From assembly GCA_037157565.1 (NCBI GenBank), contig JAZHRO010000013.1, positions 112,544,001-112,608,000 on the forward strand: DNA of 64,000 nucleotides, written 5' to 3'. Position numbers and translations under genes: made by a program. Every line of letters starts with the position of its first letter. The stretch's first letter is position 1. Origin of the DNA: Thalassia testudinum (taxonomy: Eukaryota > Streptophyta > Magnoliopsida > Alismatales > Hydrocharitaceae). The notes beneath the pieces were generated by a model. It did not search any database, had not been told where the DNA came from, and was given only the letters and a program-made list of their open reading frames with translations. This document shows, one piece after another, positions 11,068 through 23,540 of this stretch.

Positions 11068-12990
11068 TAATGGGAACACCATCATGAGCCATAACTAGCT
11101 TAATTTGATCTGATTAAGTCATTAAATGCCCCTACATAACCATCAGAAGGTCATAATTCATTGCAAATTCTTTTAGAGAGAAATACAAGAAATCAGGGTT
11201 AAAACTACAATTTTACCATCATATCTTGAATATAGAAAAATAAAGGGTTTTCTCAGGGGTGATTAAGGTTCAAATGGTCTTAAGATTCTAACAAGTGGGT
11301 TAGTACAGACAGAGAAGGGCTTTCACGTGTTTTGAGAATTAAATGACATCTGAAATCTTAAAAACAGACCTGCTTAATTAACTGAGGTTATGGTCAGAAA
11401 AAAATTCACCTAAGCCCTCTAAAATTCATATAAAAATATTCTCTAAGGTTTAGTTCCTTCAATTTGACCATCAGAACGCATCTTGACCCAAAATAGTCTC
11501 AGATAGACATTTACCCTAATTTAGGTATTTATGCAAATTATCCAATCAAACTAGGTCAAAACCAAAATCCAACTTCATCATTTAATTCCTTAGGTACAAA
11601 TTAGGTTTGTACCAAAATTGGGGCCAATCTGAGATCACCTTAACATAGTTTGCAATTTAGTCCTATCTGACTCTTATCTCACACACAAGCCCCTAACTTT
11701 TGAATCCTTTACAAATAGGTCCCTATAGCCATTAGTGTGAACACATTGAGCTCTGACGAGATTCGAGTAAGATTTTCTCTCTCGATTCTCAACAAAACAA
11801 TCCCAAATTTGAACCGAAGATTGCTTGCGAAATTCCTTTCCAAATGAGACCAGTCTTGGGCTCCAATTCTTTCCTAAAAGGTCATGCGACCCTTTCAAAG
11901 GTTGGGTATCCTATTTTGCAAAAACATTCTGAGCTTGGAAGCTTCTTTCCAAGCTTGGAAGGGCTTCCTATGGTCTATAAAAGAACCCCTGTCGCACGGC
12001 CAAGCCTTTTAGCAAGTCTTGGAACGCCAAAAGCCTCTAAATCCCTTCCTCTGGCCGCCAATGACAGCTACTCCAATGACCTCCTCGATTCTCCTTCTCA
12101 GGCCGTCCAACGACCAAATTGGTCAGCTTATTGTACTCCTCTCTTCATCGCAACCCTCCCCAGCCAAAGGGAGGGCGTACCTCCGCCTACTTTATCGTCG
12201 TCATCTTGCCGTCTTCTCCTCCTCCGACATCGGTCTACCACAACCAGCTGCCTTTGCCTCTCTACCTCATCGCTAAGTATCTCTATCCCTTTCTCTCTCC
12301 CTCTACTTCTTTTTCTTGCACTCACAACACATGCACACCCCTCACATGCCCTCGCCTGCTCTCACACCTCACAGGTTTGGGCCTTGGTCCGTTTACCCGG
12401 ATACCCGAGTCTGGTCTAGTTCGCCTGATTCTAGGAGAGAAAGAAGAGAAAAGAGAGAGAGGGGAGGGGGGTTTTGCTTTGCTGCCCTCCTCTCAACACT
12501 TGCTGATTTCTATGGGAGGCCTTTGCCTCTGCTGGTGTTGGTGCTGAGCTCTGTGTTGTTCCATCTCTAGAGCTTAAGGAGGTAGAAGAAGAGAGAAGGG
12601 GAAGGGTACCCTCTTGGCACTGTAGCAGTTGGACGATTAAGCTGTCTAGGTGAGAATTCCATTGTCCGATCTCTGAAAGGAGTGCACTATGCACTTATCC
12701 TACGTGGATTTAAACTGATTGATACTATTGAGATATTTGATATTATTGTAGTTAGGGTAATTGGTGATTTAAATAACCATTTTACCCTAATTGTTTTGCA
12801 CTTTATTACTGAGCTTCATCTCTATATCATTTTTAATTAGGTTTTGGGTTGAAATTGCTTATATATTTGATTGAAATTGTGATCTTGAGATTCATATTTG
12901 CCACCTGCTCCCTGTGTTCGACCTCGAACTTCCATTCGAGTATAAATTCTATTTGTTTTTCACGTTGATTCAATCTATACTGCAACACAT
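11068..12990 (+). repeat. S3 solo LTR (L3 family), main part
   Basis: LTR homologous to the E8 LTR at 57576-60174. It starts TAATGGGAACACC (TG mutated to TA) and is interrupted at 12990 by E4; the last 37 bp are at 35524-35560, ending GATAAACA. No PBS or internal region follows, so it is a solo LTR left by LTR-LTR recombination. It is flanked by GACCC (11063-11067) and AACCC (35561-35565). Pro/Ser-rich ORFs inside (for example 12119-12547) are not genes. Confidence 0.8.
11976..11983 (+). promoter_or_regulatory. TATA box of S3 LTR
   Basis: TATAAAAG in the S3 LTR, matching a TATATAAG at 58529-58536 in the related E8 LTR. Confidence 0.55.
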
Positions 12991-13545
12991 TGATGTAAAC
13001 ATATTTATTGAGATTAAAATGCCTATTCATGCATGTTCCTAGGCTTAGATTTGCATTTCATGTTATAAATATTGCATAGCATGCATCATTCTACATTTAG
13101 AGTAGTTGTATACAATTTAGGTTAATTGCATCCTTTTTGTGATTAGGAGAGAAGGATATTTTTTTCGGAGCCTTCAATTGATGATCCGACCGTACAGATT
13201 TGATCAAGACGATAATCAGAGTCCACCTCTAAAATTGCCTCAATCGGAGTCCCTTAGCACCATATGTAGTCCGAGGAAGATCAACGACCAAGGGACTAGG
13301 AGACATAATTTGGAGCTTCAAATGACAAATCTGACCATGCGAACGGTTCAGGTCAATGATCGCAGCCTAACGGCGTGAAAATCGACTCAATCCAACCTCT
13401 ATAGTAGCCACTACAACAAGAAGAAGATGGACGGCCTAGACTGTGCCATGTGGCGCAGCCCACGCCGCCCAGTGCATGCAAGTGCCACTGCACGTGCACA
13501 ATAGCGTGGGTGCGTGTGCGTGCATGCACGCACGCATGCGCATAG
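12991..13545 (+). repeat. E4 inverted LTR, left part
   Basis: Plus-oriented L1-family LTR beginning TGATGTAAAC at 12991, cut at 13545 by E3. The last 40 bp (about 13506-13543) are alternating purine-pyrimidine (GTGCGTGCATGCACGC type). Confidence 0.8.
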
Positions 13546-15416
13546 TGATTAGCCCATATTTGTGGGCTATTTAAGTATTTAAGTGCCTAGACATTAAGTT
13601 AATTCTAACATTTATTTAGCATGCATTACGATGTAAATAGATTAATTTATATTTTTTATTTAATTACATAATTCATGCATTGCATTCATAGTTAAAAGCA
13701 TTTGGAATTGACTTAGAATGGCATTAGGTGCATTACATGCATTGTTTTAATTAACATAGAACTTAAGGATTTGTGTATAAATAATCCGAATATTTTATTT
13801 TATTAATTATTCTTCTTCCCAAAGGCAACTGCTCAACTTCCTCAGCTTGCGCATTCAATCTTCGCCAACTACCTGTACTTAAGACCCCATTCATGGAGGA
13901 GCGGGAGAGATGGATCTGGTTGGGGGCAGTTTTGACTACAAGGGAGAGGAGGAGGTAGCTGTGCTCGTGTAGGCCTCCACCCCGATTCATCACTGTGCAG
14001 AGAGTGTACCACTCTCATTTGCTCCACCACCACCGGCCTCAACAGTGGCGTGAAGCCTCCACCACCGTGGGCGTGTGGTGTGACAGGCCACATTACCATT
14101 CGGAGCTTGCTCACATCATCGTGAATGCACACTGCTCCACCATAAGCACACGTAGGCGTGCATGCTACCATCTTCACTGCCATCACCAGCATCCACCACC
14201 GTAGCCGCCGCAACTTCACACCCTACATTTTCATCTCCCCCATTCGTTAAGACGTCTGGGAACATACATCACCACCTCCATCTTCTTCATTCATCCTCTG
14301 TTTCTCTTCCACCTCAACAAAATCCATCACTATTCATCTTCTTTCCGATCCTCTATTTTTCCTCCACTCCACCAAAAAGAACCCAAAAACAAACTCAACG
14401 CACCGCCCTCCACCATGCACAGCACCACCCTCCACCACGTGCAGCAACCGCACCGCACCTCTGCCAGTGAGACCTCAGCCCTTGCCGCACACCCGCAGCA
14501 GCCGCGCCCCACTTCCAGCCCGCATGCGCCTCCCTGCATGCATCCTCCAGCGTGTGCTCCTTGCAGAACAGCTGCAACGCCGCCCAACCGCGCGTCGCAC
14601 CTCCTGCAGCATGCACCAGCGTGTAGCACCGTGCACCCCTCTCCGCCGTGTGTAGCATCCATCCCACACGCTCGCATTCAGCAACTCCACGCCACGCAAA
14701 GGAGTAGCAAGTCAACGCACGACTACCAGCCTCCCCGCCTGAGAGCGCCCACCTCTGGCCACCTTGTGACTCGCCACCACTACCGTTGCGAAGCCCTCGC
14801 TCCACTTGACCTCCGACGAGTTCCTCCCCTCCGGCCATCCCTTACTCCGTGCGCACGCCTAAGGGAAAGGTTCTCCCCTGTTTTGCCACAAGAAACATTC
14901 AATTAGTTATTACATTTCAATGCCATTTCGAAATTCTCATTTTTTACTTTAATATTTGATATATTGAGTGAAATTGCAACTTCATGCTCATGCTTTCTCA
15001 TAATTGCTTGGCTTTTGTTATTCACATCATTTGACATTGATTTTGGATTAAGATGTACACAATTTCTCTCTAATACATGTGTAATTGGAAATTACAGAGA
15101 TTGATCACATATTTATTGAATATTTCAGTGAGGAAAAATTGCGCATATAACCTTACATTCTCTAGTTATTGTGTGTCTTCTTTTCATTGTATTTCATGTC
15201 AGATTTGACTATGGATTTTGCACTCAATTGAACGAATACAAGAGAAAAATATTCGTGAATTTATTGCATCATTGTCTCCTTGTGGACACGACCCGCTCTT
15301 CTGTGAGTGGTTTAATTTTTATTTTAATTATTTTGTTAAGCAGTTTTCCACCACTTTGATACTAAAATGACAAATCATCTTAATCATATTATTCGAAAGT
15401 GAAAACCAACTTATCA
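13546..15416 (+). repeat. E3 5' LTR
   Basis: 1871 bp, from TGATTAGCCC to CTTATCA, closely matching 17180-19020. Contains GC-rich Pro/His/Ser-coding stretches (about 14160-14900) that are open in several frames on both strands and are not genes. Confidence 0.9.
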
Positions 15417-15418
15417 AA

Positions 15419-15435
15419 TGGGGCCATTGCTGGGG
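15419..15435 (+). other. E3 primer-binding site (tRNA-Asp-like)
   Basis: TGGGGCCATTGCTGGGG, two bases after the LTR end; a degenerate complement of the tRNA-Asp 3' end. Confidence 0.75.
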
Positions 15436-16645
15436 AGGCAACAGATGCAATAATTTCACCTGATTTTTATTTCTGATTATTTCTCATTGCACAGTGATCT
15501 AACCATTTGTTATCTTTTCTGTGCGAGGAATATGTGGAGGTGACAGGCGCATCTAGGAGATGACGTCGACCTTGAGCGATGCCTACACGCAGGGAAGACG
15601 CAGGAGACCTGGATCCCTCTTCCATAGGGGATTCTCCTTTGACACAAGTTTTATTCCTGTTTTCTCGCCCTTGTAGTAATTGAGGCTAATTTTCGGGTGT
15701 CTGTTCCCTTTTCTTTAGATCTAGGTTTTCATTTTATTTTATTTTGTGGTTGTTTGTCATTTTCTTTGCTCTTGCATAAGTAGCTAAAAGAAAAATAATA
15801 ACACAAGATACCTACTAGAAGCTACCTGCCCTTAGGTTGAATCTTTTAGGATTGAATGAGCAGCATCAAGATCTAACTTCCTATCACACATATTGCTTGA
15901 AGAATGCTGGAATCAGGTATACACTTCTAACTTTACATTTCTACCTGTCATGCAAGTGCATTTGGATTAATTTTTAGACAACATAATCTGTCTTGAAGCA
16001 ATCTAATAAAGTGGTCATATTTAATTTTTGAAAAAGGACTAATTAAAGGATGGACATTTAAAAATCAAGGACTTGATTTTCAAACTTGGCGTGGGATTCA
16101 AAATTCAAAATCTTTTGCAATGTATGCACACATATATCTCTTGCACCACGACACACATTTAGACACTTCTAGGTCTTGGAACTACTAGGACAAGACCCCT
16201 CGTATTGTTGGATTCTGAAGTGTTCAGAACTTGAGATCAAAGGTTTTGTAGAACCAAAGAGGGGGATACCCTGTCATGGATTTTTGGGGGTAGTTAAGAA
16301 GCACCGCAAAAGCATAGCTTCAAAGGAAGGCTTAGGCCTACTTGCATCCCTCGATCTTCCATCTTAGGAGTTGCTCTACCATTTGAGATTTAGGGAAGAA
16401 CACCTAAGCTCCAACTAGGTCTTTTTAGGCATTTCAAAGGTCAATAAGAGGCACATAATTGATTGGGCAACTTACTTTGTCACCTACAATTTGAACTAAA
16501 GTCAAAAACCTAAATTTGTAAAGATCGAACAAGTCCTTTTGAATTGTGTTTGTAGTGCATGCTTGGCAGGTGATCTCTTAGGAGACAACTTGTGTTTGAT
16601 CCTGAACCTGAAAGAATCTTAAGAAGAAACCTTCCAAGGGAAGAA
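15436..16645 (+). other. E3 leader
   Basis: Non-coding region between PBS and gag. I see no conserved protein. It has the general layout of the other leaders but no clear GTAAGT/TGCAG pair. Confidence 0.6.
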
Positions 16646-17182
16646 ATGGCTAGTCAAAGGAGCCTTAAGGAATATTTCATTCCAACCAATCAAGCTGGCC
16701 CTGCACTACGTAGACCTGGAGGGGACAATCCTTATGAGATCAAAAGCAGTACCATATCCTTGCTGCCCTCCTTTTATGGTACTGCTAGGGAAGACCCTTA
16801 CAGGCATATAGAGGAATTCACCAAGGTCTATTCCACGGTGAAGCTGCAGGGCATTACTAATGACACTCAAATGTGGACCCTCTTTCCTTTCTCCCTCAAG
16901 GACAAAGCCAAGTATTGGTATCATACTCTTGATGATATTAACACTTGGGATGCCCTAAAGAAGGAGTTTTTGAAGTACTTCCCCATGAGCAAAACAAATC
17001 ACTTTAGGGGGGAAATTATGACTTTTGTTCAAAAGGATGGAGAAGCTTTCCATGATGCATGGGAGCACTTTAATGACCTGTTGAGACTTTTCCCACATCA
17101 CCAGGTGCCTAAGTGGCAACTGGTTGAAAGGTTCTACATCGGACTTAATGATTCGCATAGGCAGACTATGGATGGTGCCTAA
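16646..17182 (+). pseudogene. E3 gag, truncated
   Basis: The ATG at 16646 opens about 178 codons without a stop, covering the retrotransposon Gag core. Key blocks: SLLPSFYGTAREDPYRHIEEF, SLKDKAKYWY, WDALKKEFLKYF, WEHFNDLLRLFPHH. In Athila-type Gag this leads to a D(A/G)A(S)GG block; here the frame ends at TMDGA and the stop TAA is supplied by the first bases of the 3' LTR (17180-17182). The C-terminal half of gag and all of pol are deleted. The reading frame is better preserved than in E7 or E6. Confidence 0.85.
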
Positions 17183-19020
17183 TTAGCCCATATTTGTGGG
17201 CTATTTAAGTATTTAAGTGCCTAGACATTAAGTTAATTCTAACATTTATTTAGCATGCATTAGGATGTAAATAGATTAATTTATATTTCTGATTTAATTA
17301 CATAATTCAAGCATTGCATTCGTAATTAAAGGCATTTGAAATTGACTTAGAATGGCATTAGGTGCATTACATGCATTGTTTTAATTAACATGGAACTTAA
17401 GGATTTGTGTACGAATAATCTGAAGATTTTATTTTATTAATTCTTCTTCTTCCCGCAGGCAACCGCTCCACTTCCTCCGCCTACACATTCAATCTTCGCC
17501 AGCTGCCTGCACTCAAGACCCCATTCATGGAGGAGTGAGAGAGATGGATCTGGTTGGGGGCAATTGCGACTACAAGGGAGAGGAGGAGGCTGCTGTGCTC
17601 ACGGAGGCCTCCACCCCGAATCATCACTGTGCAGAGAGTGCACCACTCTCATCCGCTCCACCACCACCGGCCTCAACAGTGGTGGCAAGCCTCCACCACC
17701 GTGGGCGTGTGGTGTGACAGGCTGCATCGCCATTCGGAGCTTGCTCGCATCACGATGAATGCGCACTGCTCCACCATAAGCACACACAGGAGTGCATGCT
17801 ACCATCTTCACTGCCACCACCAGCATCCACCGCCGCAACTTCACGCCCTACATTTTCATCTCCCCCATCCCTTAAGATGTCTAGTAACATACAGCACCAC
17901 CTCCATCTTCTTCATTCTTCCTCTGTTCTCTTCCACCTCAACAAAATCCATCACTATTCATCTTCTTCCCCATCCTCTATTTTTCCTCCACTCCACCAAA
18001 AAGAACCCAAAAACAAACTCAACGCATCGCCCTCCACCACCACAGTAGTCACCCTCCCGCACCTCTGCCAGCACACCCTCAGCACCTGCCGCACACCCGT
18101 AGCAGCCACACCGCACTTCCAGCCTGTGCGTGCCTCCCTGTGTGTGTCCTCCAACATGCGCTCCTTGTAGAACAGTTGCAGCACCGCCCAACCGCATGCT
18201 GCACCTCCTACAACATGCACCAGCGCACAGCACTGCATGCCCCTCACCGTCGTGCGCAGCATCCATCCCACGCGCGTGCATTCAACAACTCCACGCTGAG
18301 CACAAAGTAGCAGGTCGTCGCACGGCCACCGGCCTCGCCACTTGAGAGCGCCCATCTCCAGCCACCTCGTGACTCGCCACCGCTCCCATCGTGGAGCCCT
18401 CGCTCCACTTGACCTCCGACGAGTTCCTCCCCTTTGGCCATCCCTTGCTCCGTGCGCATGCCTAAGGGAAAGGTTCTCCCCTGTTTTGCTACAGGAAACA
18501 TTCAATTAGTTATTACATTTCAATGCCATTACCAAATTCTCATTTTTTATTTTAATATTTGATATATTGAGTGAAATTGCAACTTCATGCTCATGCTTAC
18601 TCATAATTGCTTGGATTTTCTTATTCACATCTTTTGGCATTGGTTTTGGATTAAGATGTACACAATTTCTCTCTAATACATGTGCAATTGGAAATTACAA
18701 AGATTGATCACATATTTATTGAATATTTCAGTGAGGAAAAATTACACATATAACCTTACATTCTCGAGTTATTGTGTCTTCTTTTCGTCGGATTTCATGT
18801 TAGATATGACTATGGATTTCGCACTCGATTGAACGATTACAAGAGAAAAAAAATATTTGTGAATTTATTGCATCATTGTCTCCTTATGGACATGACCCGC
18901 CCTTCTATGAGTGGTTTAATTTTTATTTAAATTATTTTGTTAACCGATTTCCCACCACTTTGATACTAAAATGGCAAATCATCTTAATCATATTATTCGA
19001 AAGCGAAAACTGACTTATCA
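17180..19020 (+). repeat. E3 3' LTR
   Basis: 1841 bp, starting TAATTAGCCC (TG changed to TA) and ending CTTATCA. It joins gag directly. Confidence 0.9.
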
Positions 19021-19025
19021 CAAAA

Positions 19026-20005
19026 TGCAGTACCAGCATAGTGCCAGCGCGTGGGTGTACGCACGTGCAACAAAGGTGGGGGAGTGTAGTGCTAGCTATG
19101 CATGGGTTGGACCTACAGCGACGCATGAGCTGGACCTACAGCGATGCTTACAGCCATTTCTAATTCTGCGCACGCCAGCAAAGCTAGCTGTGGGCGTGAG
19201 CGAGCATGAGCAGGCATGAGTTGTTTACAGCGACGCTTCCAGTGACGACGAGGATGTCACTAATGGTCCCATACCTATTTTTGCCACTTCTCCATTATAA
19301 AAGGATCTACACACCCTCCCTTCTAAGCCATCTCTACCTACTCTACTCCCACCTACTCCCATGCTTTAGCAAGACTACCAACGCTCCATTAGAGTTTGTT
19401 CTCAAGCTCCCAAGGTGCCTATTAGTGTAACGAACCTCTACCCCACCAAATATTCCTCCAACTTCCCATCCCCATTCGTAGGTCACCTTGGAGTCATCCT
19501 CCCACCTCCATTCCGATAGCAGATTATCTCTGTCTTCTCACCTCCATTCCGGAGCCATGCCGAAGCTTTCCTCAACCCGACATCCTCCTGCATTTCACCT
19601 CCATCGCCCTTCTCCTCACCTATGTCCGAGCTTCCACAAAGCACCGTCGTCTCGCCGAACAACCGATTTGGGAGATTTCCTCTCACCCCCTCCCTTTTTC
19701 GCTTTCATAGTTTATTGTAATTGACATTGGAAGGAATATATATCAGATTTGTTCCACATCTCTATCTTGTGATCCATTTGCTTGTTTTCTTCTTACAAAA
19801 ATACAAAAACAATAAAAAAACCACAAAATACCAAAAAGAAATGAATCCAAGCGTGGTTTTCACTTAAACTAAACATCGCCTCCCTATATTCAACCTAGGA
19901 CTCCCTTGGAGTTTGGTATAAATTTTATCTGATCGACGTGTTTTGCAACTATGACGACGGGTTACTCGTAACCCCGATTTCTAACACACGAAACATGCCC
20001 GACCA
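19026..20005 (+). repeat. E4 inverted LTR, right part
   Basis: Continuation of the plus-oriented LTR after E3. TATA box TATAAAAG at 19296-19303. It ends CATGCCCGACCA at 20005, the same LTR end as the E4 5' LTR (34052) and unlike that of E7 (GCGATCA), so the two belong to one subfamily. Confidence 0.8.
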
Positions 20006-20397
20006 TTTTTGTGCCGTTAGGCTACGATCGTCGACCCGAATCCATCCATGCAGTTGGATTTATCATTTGAAGCTCCAAATTATGTCTCCTAGTCCCTTGG
20101 CCGTTGATCTTCCTCGGACTGCATATGGTGCTATGGGACTCCGATCGAGGTGATTTCAAAGGCGTTGGACTTCGATTGTCGTCTTGGTCAAATCCGTACG
20201 GTCGAATCATCAATCTGAGGCTTTGAAATAAATATCCTTCACTCCTACCCACAAAAAGGACACAATTAACCTAAATTATATACTACTCTAAATGCAGAAT
20301 GATGCATGCTATGTAATATTTAAAACATGAAATGCAAATCTAAGCCTAGGAACATGTATGAATAGGCATTTTACCCTCAATAAATGTGTTTACGTCA
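20006..20397 (-). repeat. E4 3' LTR, truncated to its first 392 bp
   Basis: Minus-oriented LTR start (TGACGTAAAC) at 20397 directly after the polypurine tract. It stops within U3, where a run of T (20006-20010) joins it to the end of the inverted LTR. Confidence 0.8.
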
Positions 20398-21827
20398 CAC
20401 CCCCATGCCTATCTTTTGCTAGTCCCTATCAAAATTAAACTATATGCTATGTATAAAAATAGAATTAGGATTAGATCTCTTAGGCCTAAGTCATTTATTA
20501 ACAATAGAAAATTTCAACTAAGGTCTTAAACTACGAAGACTAAACAGTACCCATGTGTCTGCCAGAATGTAGACCGCCCAAGTCCTCACCTTATTTGAAA
20601 AGGGAAGATACATTTTTTTATTATTTTTCTTCTTTTCTAATTATTTTTGTACTTTTGGAGTTTGAGAGTTCCAGGATAACTTTTTACGGCTACCCGACCC
20701 TCCCAAGACTCAAAAAGGACTCTAAGTGCTAAGCATCTTGTCAAAATAGTGAAAGACTCACTAGACGGCTGTTGAAACGGACTTTGAGTTTCTACGACCC
20801 TCGGTGACCTTGCCTAGGGGTTTATATTTTCGATTGGTAGCTTTCTCCCTACTTTTATTTATGGGGTCAACACAAGGGTGAACCCAGTGTATATCTCAGT
20901 TTATTCTACTTCCCTTCTTCCCGAAGTGTTTTGGGAATTATTGTGCATTTTTCGTGAGCTGCGTTCTAGACAACTGAATGATGAGCTGTTACCACAAACA
21001 ACTTACTAGCCATACTCGTGCGGTGAAGTATAATTTTATTTATTCTTTTATTTTCTCCTTTTTCTATTTTTTATTTTCTCTATATTTTATTTTCTTTTTT
21101 ATTTAAGTAGGTGGCTTTCCTGATCTAAGATTTACCTAAAGGCAGTACAACGAAAATGGTCATGTGGTTGGGCTCTGGACAACCGGCCGATGAGCTGTTA
21201 CCACCAACAACTTGCCAGCTATACCACCCAAGTCGGTCCATTAGCTACCCAATTTCTGTAAAAATCGTCGGAAAGTGAGTCAGTGCAAAAAATGTGTGTA
21301 GATGCTTAGGCTTAAAGTCCCCCCAAATCAAAGGGCGGGTTGATAAGTTGTATACTTATCATCCCAATTTATTTACCAAATTAAAATGAATTTGGATTGG
21401 CGAGGACTCAAGACTAAGTCTACATTCGAGTGCACACCCGGGCTAATTAAGTCCGAAGACCTGAAGAGTCTAAGTGTTTAGGTCCTCTCATATCATTTTC
21501 TAAAGTTAATAACTTCCAAATGCCTAAGTTCTCTTTTCCTAATTTCTTTCTTTTTTTATCTTTTTTTCATATTTTTAATTTTTTTTTAAAATTTTATAAG
21601 AAACTAAAAGAAATTCTACAGTCTAAAAGAAATTATATGGAGTTAACATCATGATTTCAGGAATTGATTATCCAGACCCCCATACCTAATTGATGCAATG
21701 TCCTCATTGCAAAAATAAAGACATGAAATGGGTCGAGTAAATAGAATGTCACCTGAATGTCATGAAAATCCGATCAGCTCCACTAAGAGATGAGCATATA
21801 CACACGCACTAAGTTTAATGCCTTCAA
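20398..21827 (-). other. E4 3' untranslated region with polypurine tract
   Basis: Polypurine tract on minus (GCATGGGGGTG) at 20398-20409 with ACTAGCAAAAG upstream of it. The rest matches the 3' region of E7 (40861-42261), including two copies of a repeat of about 55 bp (20958-21015 and 21171-21226). No coding sequence. At 21800-21830 is the GAAGGCATTAAACTTAG motif that overlaps the stop of the acidic ORF. Confidence 0.75.
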
Positions 21828-23540
21828 CTAGGCACAACATACATACAAAGAAGAAATTGAGAATTCATAATTGCGGGTCATAATCAAAATAAAATTATTG
21901 ATCCTAAAACCCTCCAGTAGAAGATGTCCATAGACGTGGACCAGATTATGGTGCAGACCCATACCCCAGGGTTGAGTGGTTCTCAGGTTCTGGATGAAAA
22001 TCACCCAGAATAGAAGGTTGTTGTGTTTGCGGGGCCGGGACTGCGGTTTAGTGGTGTGCAACCCAAGACCAAAGTGTCGGACAACGGGTAAAGATGGTTC
22101 AATAGGTGCGGTTGTCCACTTAACATCTACCTCAGAAAAATAATCAGTTATTCTAGTCTTGGATAGCACATTAAAGATATCGTAAGGGTCCTGGTAAAAA
22201 GTTGATGGTTTTAGGCCAATAGGAACCCTTATATCCAAAATTGTGTTTCCCTCTGAGTTAGCCTTCCAGATTTTCATTCCCAAATTCCTATCCTCTAAAA
22301 TCAAGGTTTCTGGGACCTCCAGATCGTTGTACACCCCATCTAAGGTACCCAAGTCCAACAATTGTGGCTGAATTAGGATTGACTTGGGCACAATGATCTC
22401 AAAAGTATGTTCATTCAGCTCTTCAGGATGAGGTTGAGGAATGGGGCTACTAATTGAGTCATCAGGTGTTGGATCCTCCAAGTTAGCCCCAACCGAATCA
22501 GAATCTTCAGTAGTCGAGCTACCAAATTGGTTGTCATACTCCTCGAGCCCGTATGTCTCACTAAAATCATTCTCCTTAAGCTTAAGTGAGACTTCACTTA
22601 AAGATTCCTCACCCTCGAAATCAAAGAATTCATGATCCTCATTTGTATATGTCTCAACATCACAAGTCATTTCATCATCCAAGGAGACATATTCTTCTTC
22701 ATTCCCTAGCTTCAATATCTCGGGTGAATCAATTGGTTCATCCTCAATGGGCTGCTCTAGGCCAACCTGGTTATCTCCGATCTCAGAAAATGTATCCCCC
22801 CTGACAGGTGCCTGAGCGAGTTCAGACATTGTCTCTCCTGAAGGGGGTTCATCTTGAGAATCATCCTAAGATTTGACTAAGGCAACCATAAATTTTATCC
22901 TTAACCTCGACAACTTCCCAAGTAGAAACTCACCCAAGTCCCTATCCCTAACATTTTGGAGCAAATCCAATAAAGAGCTATTCAGCTCATCAATCATTTT
23001 TATCATAGGCTCCAATGCTTCAGTGCATGGTGTTGGCTGGGCTTCTAAAGATTGTATGGTGTTCCTCAAATTAGCCAGCACCCTATCTTGGATCTGGTTC
23101 ACCTGAATCGACTGGTTCGATTCAGGTTTGGGTGGGTTTGGGTCAAATCTAAGGGAGTCAAGATGGCAATGTTCTCGGGTCCCTCCCTGAAAGTAGGTTA
23201 TTCTAGGTTGTTCAAAGGATGGTGGCAACCTATATTCAGTGGAATACTAGGGAGGGTAGGTGTTATAATCAAGATATCCTTCCTGATTATTGATCAGGTT
23301 GGTTTGGTCATCAAAGGATGGAGATCCATAATTAGTATAACTTTGGGAATGATAATAATCATAGTCTTGTTGTCCAGGGTTAGGCCGTAGACACTGAGGT
23401 CCGAATTCATATCCCAAATCAAAGTCATCCTGGCTAGTGGATGGGTAATTACAAGTCAAGTCAGGATAGTAATCATCTTGGGGATAAATGGTGGTAGGAG
23501 GATAGGATGTGAAATGTGTGTAGGATGTGGAAGGGTACAT
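21828..23540 (-). pseudogene. E4 long acidic ORF, unknown function
   Basis: A single frame of 571 codons from the ATG at 23540, interrupted only by two TAG stops (23247-23249 and 22866-22868). The N-terminal third is rich in Tyr, Ser, Pro, Asn and Gln (MYPSTSYTHF...). The middle has a helical-looking segment (LNSSLLDLLQNVRDRD). The second half is very rich in Asp and Glu, followed by a C-terminal tail with Trp and His (FWVIFIQN, GMGLHHN). I see no Gag core, zinc knuckle, protease, RT or integrase motif. It occupies the place of gag-pol and ends at the motif that ends the ORFs of E5 and E1. The E5 ORF has similar length, acidity and a similar tail (GFGLHHQ). Function unknown; an accessory or structural protein of a non-autonomous element is a guess. 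Confidence 0.7.

Larger units (their letters stand above)
13546..19020 (+). mobile_element. E3: internally deleted LTR retrotransposon (family B)
   Basis: Two long LTRs (13546-15416 and 17180-19020) flank only 1763 bp: PBS, leader and the first part of gag. The 5-bp flanks are CATAG (13541-13545) and CAAAA (19021-19025). The uninterrupted sequence in the E4 5' LTR reads CAAAG at this spot, so each copy has acquired one change. The gag frame runs directly into the 3' LTR; no polypurine tract or pol remains. Confidence 0.87.

Noticed and set aside
14162..14906. Overlapping Pro/His/Ser/Ala-rich ORFs on both strands (also 12019-12570 and 17535-18505)
   Set aside because: They lie inside LTRs, are open on both strands because of GC-rich low-complexity sequence, and the two E3 LTR copies do not preserve one frame.
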